Positions 25,785 to 37,440 of a stretch of DNA of 64,000 nt are shown here, one piece after another. The stretch spans positions 128,485 through 192,484 of the forward strand of contig VZRG01000883.1 of NCBI GenBank assembly GCA_013397435.1, in the 5' to 3' direction. The stretch comes from Erythrocercus mccallii (taxonomy: Eukaryota > Chordata > Aves > Passeriformes > Dicruridae). Numbering within the stretch: the stretch's first letter is position 1; each line of letters begins with the position of its first letter. The notes below the pieces were generated by a model that was not told the DNA's origin, made no database searches, and worked only from the letters and a program-made list of their open reading frames with translations. Position numbers and translations under genes: made by a program.

Positions 25785-28700
25785 TATATCCAAACAGCAC
25801 ATCTTTTGCTTTCTTTCATAGGGCTCCACACCTGTGGCTTATAATTTCTGTGCCATTTCTGTTCAGAAAAGATATTTCAGGTTTATAGACCATCACTACA
25901 ACAGATGTTTTTTTTAAAGAACAGCAAATGTCTACTTTCTACTTTTACTACTTGGAGTGCTCAGAGAAGAAAGTCAGTCCATCCATCATCTTCTAGTTGT
26001 AGATGTAGCTCCATAAACAGTTATAACAGAGATGCGTTATTTCCAAGACCTTTAACGCCACTGGACTAATAAGAAATCATAATGTAATCATAATGTTTTG
26101 ATGCTTATCGTCCAGGTTACACAGGTAGCAATGTTCTGCAAAGTCAGAGAAATGTTGGACATACTTCAGTATCAGCTGTGTCTACAGCCAAAAGGAGATG
26201 CTTTAGTAAATAGAGTGTTAATACATGAATTTCAGAAGTAACACCTGACAAAACAATAGGCTTTGCTGTGAAGAAACTTTGATGAAAATACACAGGAATA
26301 AACAGAGGAAGAAAGCAAGAATATTAGTCCCCAAAAGCCCAAATGGACTGTGCACTAAGAAATCCATCAGCAAATGTACCCACTAAACCCAAAATTACTT
26401 CTTATAACTAGTTCCCTGCTACAAACCTTCTAGACAATAAATCAGAATTTATGCAGATACCTATTCAGAGATAAAAGAGACTGCAGTGTGAATTTTTTAG
26501 GTTCAGAAGAATTAATGATCCCTAAACTGTAGAAGAATATGCAACAAATCAAAGTGACATACACTGTGCAAGATGTAGTCAGTATCAGTCAGAGATTATG
26601 CTTCAGCTTTATCCACATACCAAGAAAATGAGTGTATTGGAAGGAATCCACTCCAGGATATCTGAGACTATAAAAAAGTAATTACTTTTACTCACAGCTG
26701 TGTAAAATAATTATACTGTATACAGGTGACTTGTAAAAATGGATTAATTTTATAACCTCCCAAGACCTGAATTTGGCAACCATATGCTAGAAATTAACAG
26801 TGTTTCTATTGCTATTTATTTTGTAGCTCTTAACACAAATTAGTTTAGGAAAAATCTATAGATTGAGCATTGTAATTTATGCATGACATGAGACTTTTAT
26901 TCCCATATCTGTATGAAAAGGAAAAGAAAAAACTGTGGTGATTTGTTTGAGCCAAATGATTTATTAATCAAACATCTGTGCAAATGCTAACTCATCATTG
27001 TCATACTGCTTGCTACATAATAGATGACATACATGTTCATAATTCTATTTTACAGAAAAGTATGTCATTTACGAAAACCACAGAATAAGCCATTGCTAAA
27101 TATTAGCAAAAATCATAACTTCCTTGTTTTTAATACTTCAGTTTTCATGACCTGACATTTTGCTCCATTTCCAGCATTCGAGTTGAATGAAAAAGTTAGG
27201 CATGACAATAAGATGCCATGTTCTTTCTGTGGAAAAATCCTGTATTATAGCCACAAGATTAGAAAACGTTAAAATTCTCACTTAGAGCCATTGAATAATT
27301 TTTTAACCATTCTTTACTAAAACATTTCCTAGTGTCCAATCAAATTCATTTTTAGTGCCTATTAATCTACCCATCTTTTTCCTTGTTCCTCTTTTTAAAG
27401 TTATTTTAACTTATTTTATTCCAGGGAGCCAGTCACAGTAGTAGGCGTATCAGCTTAAGACTGTTGAAAAACAAAAGCTGCTATTCTTAAGCATATGCTG
27501 CTGCTTTCACTGCTGCTAGGCAGCCACATGCTGATTGTCCTGATACCTTGCCAGCTCCCTCCCTGTGTCACAGCACAAGAGAAACAGGCACAGCCATGGA
27601 GGGATGCAGAAAGACATGAAGAGACAAATGCAAGTAAACAGGGATAATGAATTTCACTAGGCTATTTCGTCAACCTTACGCACACACCCATGGATGAGGA
27701 AGACCTACGGAAAAGATCCAGAGCTCCAGCCTTCTTCAATTATATGTGACTTCCAGCAACACAAAATAAAAATGCATCTTAATATAAAATGAGGGAACTT
27801 GAAGTCCCAGACCTCGATGTCTTGCTGAAATGGGGACTTAGAAATGCAAGCCAGGCTGATGCTGCCAGCAGCAGATATCAGAGTCTCCAAAACCTCGTAA
27901 CAACCTCATGGCATGAACACGGACAGGAGACAATTCTTTACGATGGCACTTTCAGAATGCATCCATATAATAGCACTGTCTCCAACTATGCCTCTTACAG
28001 AGAAGTGCAGAACCTGCTAGGTTCCTAATATTATCATTTTAATAATACTCTCTCAAGACAATATTCTGTGTGCAAAAGCAGGTAAAGAGTAACAAATTCT
28101 AAGGCAGAAGCAACACGTCACTTAATATCTATTTCTCTATACAAGCATTGCACTTGTATACCACCACATGGTTTTGTCCTCAGAGTAGGGGTTGGTCTCT
28201 GCTCTCTAATCATAATCCTAACCCTAACCTAGATCAATGCTCCTTAATCTTTACTGAGACAATGGAAAATCATCAGAATTAACAACACAAAGTTTGGGAG
28301 CTTATGTGATGGGTGCTCCTCCACCAGTATTGAAAGATCACAAGGTCTGGCAATATGCTGTGTAGGTTCAAAGCAGTATTAGCATTTAGAAAGCATGCTT
28401 CTGGTATCTTAATAGATGTTGTTAGTGTTCTACAGATAATATACCACATATCTAGATGATCTGCTAATCAACAACCACTGTTGAACAAACATTACAAATG
28501 CAATATGGTAATGCCAGCAGAGAAAGTGGAAATTAAATCAATCTGATTCAAAAGATCCGTAAGTATAACCTGAAAATACATTTTCTTTTTAAATCATATT
28601 TTAATTTATTAAGATGCCAGGGATCTGATTCCCACCTTCCACTCTCATTGAGCAATTAATTATTCCCTGGGAAAACTCAGTTATAGTTTTCCTAACTTTT

Positions 28701-30774
28701 AAACCAGTTTCTCTTTCTGAATGTGTGGTTCACAGTGACCATATTGCTGCCAAACTGTGCTGTCAGGATCAACCACCAGACTATTTCAAGCTCCAAATGA
28801 CGTAACTGGCATGTGAGAAGCACTGGAAAAAGCAGGGTGCACCTTCTACCCAGTGCAGCCATCTGCACTTTCAGGAAGTATGCTAATAATCTGAGAGTAG
28901 TTAACAGAGGAGAGGTTACAGGATCAGAAGCCAAAAAATCTTTAGAAAGTTTTAAATTTTATACCCTACTGGACTTGTGGGAAATCCCCTTCAACTATTA
29001 CAATCTACACCATATCAAGCACATTTTTTTTCCGAATTAAAACATGCTAAAATGCCTCAGAATGCTCTTAAACATTACGCAAAACCATTAGTTCTGAAAC
29101 TGAGCTAGTACCTGAACATCGGTGGCTATTTCTCTTTACCACTCCATTGTTCTGTAATATTCTTGGAGAAAGAACTTCTTGCATTGCTTAAGGGACTTGT
29201 TTCTCTGCATGTATGGATGATGACATGTATAGCGATAACGGTACTTATTACCATCCTCAGCCAGGCTGGAATGAAAATGCTTTAATAAAGCATCTTACAA
29301 CAGGTGAAGTATGTCTTGTCCACATGGTAAAATGTGATGATGACTTTTAGAGCTGCTAATTACAAGAATTCACTTAACATCAAGATATACAGATTTTTTT
29401 TATGTCTGTCCATTAAAGCATTACTATTTTTCCAACACTCTTCTTATTTCAAGCTCAGCTCTTGGACAGTATGTTGACCGATAGGAAAAGACACATGGCA
29501 ACATTTTTTTTTTATAATGTATGACTTCTATCTTTTCCTCCCCTCATACTGCTTTTCTCTGGTCCTATTTATCATCTCATTCCCTATCCTCAAAATACTT
29601 TTATTTCTTCAATACCTTAATACTGTGAAATTCTTTGTTTTCTCACATCTCTGCCACTGTACTGCCAAATATCTACCTTTCTCCCTTTTCCTTGTTACTG
29701 TATCAATGATTTCACAACTTGTAGTATTCAATGTAATTATAGTTTAGATTACTAGCTGACTTACTACAAACTCAGAAATAATAGCTTCATTTTCCCTGTC
29801 TTGGCTACGGGTGACCTAAAGAAAAGGCTCTAAAAAGATTTTAATGTCAAAATTTGGTCTCTCTTAAAGCTGTAGTTGTTGGAGATGTAATAAACAGTAG
29901 GGGAGTTTAAGTGACAATGCAAAATGTGGAGTGGGAATTTTAACCATAAAACTAAAATGGAAATATCCTATTGGGTGTAAACTGGTAACTGAAACGAATT
30001 CCCATCCATACTGGGAAAATATCAGCTTGGGAAAAATACAGGAAAAGTCCCAAATATGAGCCAAAGACTCCTAACCAGGACACATAAGCTCTACTGAAGC
30101 AGTAAAACTGGAAAACATGCTGTCCTGCAGCTTGCTTGCACTGGCAAGAGGTTTTTGGAGCAGGAAAGACCCTGCAGCTGGCACATCTAAAAGGCATGTG
30201 CAAAGAGAGACGGGAGATGCAGAAAGCCACCAGTTATCTTCAGAAGCAGAACTCTGTCACTGATTTGGAAGTGTCACAGAAGCAGCAGGAAGATAAAAAC
30301 CAACCAAAGTGTGGGAAAGAGGAGTAATGTCAGTCATAGCAAAAACGCTGTGAAAAAGTCAGAGTGACAGGAAATGCCAGGCTGAGGAAGTAATGTTCAG
30401 GAATGAGGTGACAAAATGGGGCTCCTCCTTCCTCCACATGGCACTCCTCACATATTACAGCTAGGGAAATACATGGGCAAGGTTAGCTATATGCTCTACT
30501 TTCAACAAGCAAGCAATGGTATATCCTGCTGGGCTACTGTCAGTGTGTAAAACACAGTCAGGTTTCGTCTGGTAGCCTAAAATAAAGAAGTCTCATCTGC
30601 TGCTGTCTGGTTTTCATAGGTGCAATGGCTGTTGATAAGACCACAAACTACAAGATATAGTAAGAACTAATAATGAGTTAATTCTTAAAATCCCATAGCA
30701 GCTAAACCACTTACTTCAATGTCCAAAGAAAAAATCAAGCAGATAAACTATGAAATCTGTGAAGCAACTCCCAC

Positions 30775-30870
30775 CTTCCTTTGCTTCACTATCATTTGTT
30801 GTTGCAGTAGCACTGTCAATTTCTGGGTATTTATCAGGATGTGAGGGAAGTGTCTCCAGTCCTGAAGATA
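30775..30870 (-). CDS. candidate 96-nt in-frame cassette exon of PRUNE2
   Basis: A 96-nt segment bounded by a good acceptor (pyrimidine-rich tract, tattactgtag) and donor (AGGAAG before gtggga). Read in phase 1 to phase 1 it is open: SSGLETLPSHPDKYPEIDSA, then TATTNDSEAKE. The acidic, Ser/Thr-rich composition resembles the neighbouring PRUNE2 region. The phases do not fit between window exons 3 and 4 (2 to 2), but they would fit between the giant exon and window exon 5 if exons 3 and 4 were skipped together. It could also belong to an alternative 5' end. This is inference; transcript evidence is needed. Confidence 0.35.
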
Positions 30871-32362
30871 CTACAGTAATAAAAAAAGTCTTATCAATAT
30901 TCACAGGTGCTTTCAAAATCATATTCTCATGAACACATTGTTTCTTATTAAGTTTACAAGCTGCAACTTTTGCCCAAACAGATTGGGGCTTTAAGATGGC
31001 TTTTTTTCCCTATAAATAACACTGCTCTCCTATTACTGCTGAATACTATACAGAGGTGCCACAAAACTTCAACAAACTGCTTGTAGCAGGATCTAAGTTT
31101 TTAAAGTAGTGAATGTATGCAAAAACTAGATTTGTCTCATAACTATAAAATTTTCTACTGTCCAGATTTATGCAATGCCAAATAAAAAACCAGACTTATC
31201 AAAGCCAGGAAAGAAAAGGCTGTTTTAGATCTTTGTACACCCTTACCCCACATGAGATATCAGTGAAGAGCGTGACTGGGAGTGAAAAAATGAACATGGC
31301 AACCCTGGAAAAAAGAAATGCTTGGTAGGTTATGGACTGGTGTGTATTTTTCCCTGCTTTGACCTCCACAGTTGTTTTAATGCCTCCTGACAGTGCTGCT
31401 ACAGCTGTATGCACCCTCTCTTTCTCAAAAACGCTCTAAGTAAATAAAGATAAATCCAGAAATTACATCTCCACCTGCCTCTCCTTCCCTTTCCCAGCAC
31501 CCTTAGAAGAATTCTGACTAAATGCACCAAACAAGCCTACATACATTTCCTTTCTGTATTGCTCTATGTAGCTAATATTTTTACATTCTGTTTGTGTCAA
31601 TGCTCTTGTATATCCCTATCATCACTGTCATTATGCTTACCATACTTGAACTGAAGAATATTTTCATTCCTTCATCACAGACAGAAAAGCACATAACTGA
31701 ATGAGCTGAATCAAGCTCCTATAATTAAATTTTTTAAAAAAATATTGCCTGCACAAACCAACTTTTGTAGTAATCAAATATTTTACCACTGAAATTATTG
31801 CTGCATCCTTCATCAGTTAAAAACCTTAAACCTTAAAAAATTACATTTACTGTTCACTGCAGCATTTTAAGAAGACATTGCAAAAAATTAAAAAATCATG
31901 TGCTTCAGGTGATAGGGAAAGAAACCCCAAAACTGTAATGCCAAGTAGCCTACAATAAGAGCTGTCACAAACAGTTGAGCTACCAGTAATTAAGCACTTT
32001 CAAAAGCAAGCTATATGCTGGCAATGCCCTTTCATGACTTTTTGCCATTGTACCATCAGAGCTAGGCAAAAAAGCTGAAAATAATCCATCATATTAGGTG
32101 ACTGTGCAGTGAAGTTTTGTTTCCTAATTATAAATACTATGCCTGTGCTCAGAGAGAAATCCTTCTGAACTGATGTAAGCTTCTCTCATAAAGAGCAGCT
32201 GTAACAGAATTAAAATACAGCTGCCCTGTTTTCAGTAATGAGGTCCTGAGTGCTTTGCATCATGCTAACATTTACCCTTTTTCTGTATGAAATAACTGCA
32301 ATAAGGAGCCATAAACCAGGAAATCTTCTGCACATCTGCTGCTCAGAGAAAGAGACACTTAC

Positions 32363-32390
32363 CTTCTGACGACTTGAAAAGGCCCTTCTA
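32363..32390 (-). CDS. candidate 28-nt microexon of PRUNE2
   Basis: Twenty-eight nucleotides lie between ttaatttttttgcag and a consensus donor (AGAAG before gtaagt). Read in phase 1 to phase 2 the segment is open (EGPFQVVR). Those phases equal those of the 802-nt exon at 40,337-41,138, so a transcript joining the giant exon, this segment and the 19,616-19,695 exon would stay in frame. Alternatively it is a non-coding 5' exon of the short isoform, or chance. Confidence 0.25.
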
Positions 32391-34759
32391 CTGCAAAAAA
32401 ATTAAAGATGCTTCACTGCTGCACTTCAGCATCCCTCGTTCTCTAGCAGTTTACTAGGAATACAGATCCTCCACCATTTTCTTGTCACGTGGGCAGTGGT
32501 ACTGCTAAATAAGGGTGATCACCTGCCTTCAGACAGCCGGCTGTGTGAACCAGCAGCTACTGGGCTTTGGTTACAGGCACACTTAAACAAATGCAGAGCT
32601 GTGCTTTGGCCGTGAAAATTACGATTCTTTTTCACATTCCCTGTGGAGATTCACCGGAGCATCATCAAACTTTGATGCAGTGAGTCAGCTGGTGGTAGCA
32701 AAAAGGCTTCCTGCTGCTTCATTTCACTGCCTGAGGAAAGCTTATGCTGAGATTGCCTGAAAAAAGTTCCTATGGACTCAGCCTATCTCAGCCTTCATTT
32801 CTGTTTGCATCAGTGGCTATAGAGCACGTGCACAGTCAAACATGGTTTGCATATTTTTTTCAGTTTACAATTTAGCAATGGGAATGTAAGTGCAAATTTA
32901 AACAGGAAAACCACAACACCAACAACCAGCAGTTCAGAAGGTAGATTCTGAAACAAAACTACGTGCAGCAGGAAGCAATGCCCAAAGCCTGTGGTCCTGG
33001 TTGTGTTTCTTAGGAAAAGAAAGGATACTTTGTTGCAGGCAGTACAGTCTCTCAGTCTCGTTTTATAAAAGTCTGTTGTGAGTAGGGTCCCTAAAAAAAT
33101 CCAGGTTCCTTTCCAAATGCAAAACAGCTTCCAATCCTAATCCCTACAGCAAGGCAACAGACCCTAGGACAGCTTAACCTTCATCTGGTTTTTCTCTTCA
33201 CACTGCACAGATCTTCCTGGAAAACAGTGAGAACTGGAGAAGCTCTCACATCAAACTGCTTAGCCATAAACAGTCAAAAACAAGCAAAAGCCTAACTCCG
33301 TTTTCTTTTTTCAGCACAGCTCAGCACAGTGTAAAACACAATTCAGTGGCTCTCACCTTGTTCTTCATCGTATTAGTAATCTTACAGAGAAAGTGGTCAT
33401 TATCTGCTACACATGTCCTGGTAAGTCAGTCCAATTTTAAAGGAAAACAGGTAAATACAAAGCATTTCAAGAAATTTAAAAATCATCACCAAAATGAAAC
33501 TACACTTCTATGGAGTGCTGCAGACACTTCATATTTGATGTTTCTGTCACCTACCTGTACGTAAAATTTCCAGTGATGGGGATGTTTCTAGCACTTTTTC
33601 AACGGGCCAAGATTTAATTAATTTAAAATCAAAAGTCCATAAACCCAGTAACTATGGACCCAAAACTCCATAATACCCAGATTTCCTGTATCCATGAAAT
33701 AAAGCTATGAAGTTTTTATGTACAATAGAAGTCATTAGTAGCAAGATCAATGTGAAGCTGTGAAATTAGTAATGTAGCAGAAAACAAGGTCTTAATTTTG
33801 CATGTGCAGAGTACCACAGAATATTTTTGAGATTTTAGGATGCTGTTGAGAAAATTTCCCTGTCCGATTATCCACAAGCCACTCTGGCAGTCACATGCAC
33901 AGCACCTGAACTGGGACCCCACACTCATGCAGTCAGATCAGGTCTCCTTACCGGTGCAACCCCACGCTTCCCATAGCAGAGTCTCAATCCTTAAAACAAT
34001 CTAATCATGGTGCAACAACAAAAGAACAGCTTGAGCTGGATGTCTCTGAGGAAGGACCCCAACACAGGAAACTCTGGGCTTTTATACCCTCACAGTCTGT
34101 GTATGCAAAAGCCTCAGGGTCATCCAGCAGAGTCATCAGTCCCTGCTGTGTCTTTCAGTGTCCAGTCACCTACTGGAACAACATTTCCCCATGCCCTTCA
34201 TTGTGCAAAGGCCAGAACCAGTTCATGGATGCCTTAACAGATGCTCTGCTGGGACCACTTGGCTCACTGGGCCTCACTGCCAAAGTCAGGTCTGTGTCAA
34301 CAGGGTTATAGTTTCAAAACTTGTTAACAATTTAGGGTGAAGTATCTTGTCATTACTACACTGATTGGAATATATTATATAATTAATCAGCTCAGAAAAC
34401 AGTGGTGCTTTTAATAGAGGGGGATTTTTTTCATTTACCCACTAAACCATACCAACGAAGTCCAGGTCTTCTTGATTTAAAAAAGTGGCTCTATCAGGCC
34501 AATTGAACTAAAATTTCAGTACCATTAGTAAATAATGGTAAGTTGTGGGGTTTTTCCCTTTTTAAGTTGTTTTTCAGTCACTGAAGTGCTGATTTTTTCT
34601 TCTTGAAAGATTTTTATAAAGGTCTTGGTATTTGCCATGTAAATATTAAAGCTGTTTTTACAAAAATTAGATCATCAGGACCTTCTTACAAGCAACCCTC
34701 TTAGTTGTTGCTCCTTTACTTACATGTTGGTTTTAACCTTCGAGGCATGGTCCTTGTGT

Positions 34760-34835
34760 TAAGTCAAATGTCATGCTGTGTGCTGCCTAGTGGGAGACCT
34801 AAGTTCAGTTCCCATTTTAAGTCCATAATTTTGTA
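34760..34835. repeat. possible tRNA-derived SINE relic
   Basis: The stretch ctagtgggagacctaagttc followed by agttccca resembles the B-box region of tRNA-derived SINEs (consensus GGTTCGANTCC, here AGTTCAGTTCC). It is short and degenerate; chance similarity is possible. Confidence 0.25.
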
Positions 34836-37212
34836 GTTCAGCAGGAGCTGGAAGCATAACTGAAGCAGCATGCCTAGCCCCTAGAATGCCTGCAATTGCT
34901 TTCCAGTGGATCTGGCCAATTAACATACAATCCTGACAGAAGTGAAAGATGGCAGCCCCACAGGCTTCCAAAAGAAAAAAGGAAACAGGTATTCAAAGGG
35001 AAGTAAATATTATTTTATTTTGTCTTACAACAGATATTCAAGCCTTTAAGCAGCCTATATGTAGCACCCTGTTTTGCCCATAAAAGAATTAGGCAAACCT
35101 GTGATCCCTAACTCACTGCTTTATTTTAGCTTTGGAATGACAGAAGAGACATTTTGAGAAAATATTTGGTGAAACCTTTGGTCACTGAAGTCAATGTGAC
35201 TTTTTTCCTGGGTTCAAGTCCATCAGTATTTCATTTCAGTAAAGGGCATTGATATTGACTTGAATAATTAATATCTTTGAGATTTATTTGTATTTGGCTA
35301 AGTCACAGAGACAGTGGAGTCCTCTCAGAATTCTTATTAATCTTCTAACAATCACATATTTTTCTTTAATTAAATTTAATTATCTTTATTCACTGGCAAG
35401 CACAGAGAAATGTGATGAAAGCAGGCTTTTCTATTAATATAACACTGGATTGCTTCCCATAGTAGGCAATTTTAATAGCCATTAGTACAGCAGTGGTCAC
35501 AGAGGAGTATTTCAGACAGAGGCAGTGGAAGAACTATCTTTTTGAAAACATCATTATACGTGTGTGCAGAAAAGAATAATTCCTGTTACTTTGAGAAAAT
35601 GCTATCAGAAAGATAAATAAAGCTTTCTTCTAAGTCTTATTCTAGTAGGTTAAATAGACTATTGTTGGTCTTCAAAGGAAATTGTCTTCTGCTCAGTTTT
35701 GCCACCAGTTTTCTAAGCTCTCCCCCAAAACTTTCTAAATATCTGTTCTTATTTCTACTATTCTCACTACTTCTTGTACCTCAAGACAATACATCATTTC
35801 ATAGTATTTTGTTCAGGTCTTTCTAACTCTTTCCAGTAAGGAAAAGGATAATACTTCCCTACAACAAAGGTAAAAGCAAGAATGATCTGGCATACACAGC
35901 CACTAAAATACTCTGAGGAATGTGCTGGATAGAAGCTAGCATAGCCATCTGCAGTGTTCTCCCTCTGCCTTCTTGTTGAAATAAGTCAGCTGAGACTCCA
36001 TTTTTTCATGCAGGAAAGGCCCCTCTTTATGTTATAAGGATTGTCAGAAGGTACTGTGTTAGATATGGTTACCAATACACTCATACTTGGTTCATTGCTT
36101 TGTACATGGTATTTTGCATATCTATCAAACTTCTGTATTTTAGTTAGTTTACATACTTTTTCTACTGATTCTCATGGGATAGATCCCTTGTTATTGCAGG
36201 TGCACTTGTTTTTCACCCAGGAATAGTTTGTTGTATTAACGAACTTCTCATTCTCAAAACAGTTTCACCTGGAACTTGCAACCTATTGCTAACTGCTTAG
36301 CTAAAGTAGCAGGGCCTACTCCATATTTTATAAGACCTTTCTTTTATAACATCTTTTACCTCTCTACCTCCTGACCAATTAATCACCACCAACCTTCACA
36401 CAGCTCTGTACAGACAAGACACCTTCTATGAAGAAGAAAATTACCTTCTGTCTTCATAAATTTTACTGCTGGCATACCTCCAGTCAGCAGCAGCAAAGTA
36501 TGTTATCCTGCCCACCTAACATGGTGTATAAAAAGCTGTTTTCTTTCTGGAAAGACTGATCTTCATAATGTGCTATCAAATCTTTTTGTATTTTTTTCAG
36601 GAGTCCAAAGAAGCTCTAGGGTTTGTTATTTTGGTGTTGGTGTATTTCTGAGACAAGCTGATGTCTTTTCTCCAGTGTCTTAATACTAATAAGCATCCTT
36701 ATTCTTCACTCCCTGCTGAAGCTTTTCCTTGCAGAAATAAAGCAGAAGAGGATGGAAGAACTTTATCTCTAGCCATAGACTTCTTTGAAACAGCTTTGAG
36801 AGTTGTTAGGTTTGACATTGGGATGAAGGGAGCAGTGACAAGCAGACATCAAGATTTTAAGGCACTTCTTCATTCTAGTTTTTGTTTGCACTTTCTGTTT
36901 CAAAATCTTAATTCCCTCTTGTATGTAACAGCCAATTTTATCAGAAGTGGCAGACATCTGCTGGATGAAAGCAGGAAACAATGTGAACTGCATCCTTCAT
37001 TGACCCTCACTCCACCACAAAAGGAACCCCACTTCAGCACAGTACAACTAGGAACCTCCCCCCGTCCCCCAAAACAGGGGCATATGAATATAAAAGGGAT
37101 TAGAAGACATTTACTAAGTAAGTGCCTTCATAAACTTTGGACTACTGATTCAGCCGTTCACTGGCTGGGTTTGAGTTTGATTACAAATGATAACTTTCTT
37201 TATTTTTCAAAG

Positions 37213-37440
37213 ATCATAGAACCACAGAATGGTTTGGGCTGGAAGAAACCTCAAAGATCACCTGGTTCCAACCCACGTGACAAGGGAAGGGGCACTTAAC
37301 CACTACATCAGGTTGCTCAGAGCCTTATCCAGCATGGTTCTGAATATTTCCAAGGATGTTAACTAACAATAACTTCAAAAGGCAACCTCTTCCAGTGCCT
37401 CACCACCCTCACACTAAAGAGTTTCTTTATATCCTATTTT
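37213..37440 (-). mobile_element. CR1 LINE 3' tail (antisense, 5'-truncated)
   Basis: Begins with the degenerate terminal octamer array of CR1 (atcatagaaccacagaatgg) and continues with gtttgggctggaagaaacct, caaagatcacctggttccaa, then caggttgctcagagcc and gtgcctcaccaccctcac. These are the characteristic 3'-end blocks of avian CR1 in reverse orientation. Homology fades after about 37,440. Confidence 0.85.

Noticed and set aside
27789..28028. 79-codon plus-strand open frame
   Set aside because: No recognisable similarity, no splice or promoter context; expected by chance.
28206..28226. cctaaccctaacct, telomere-like repeat
   Set aside because: Only about two units; too short to be an interstitial telomeric array.
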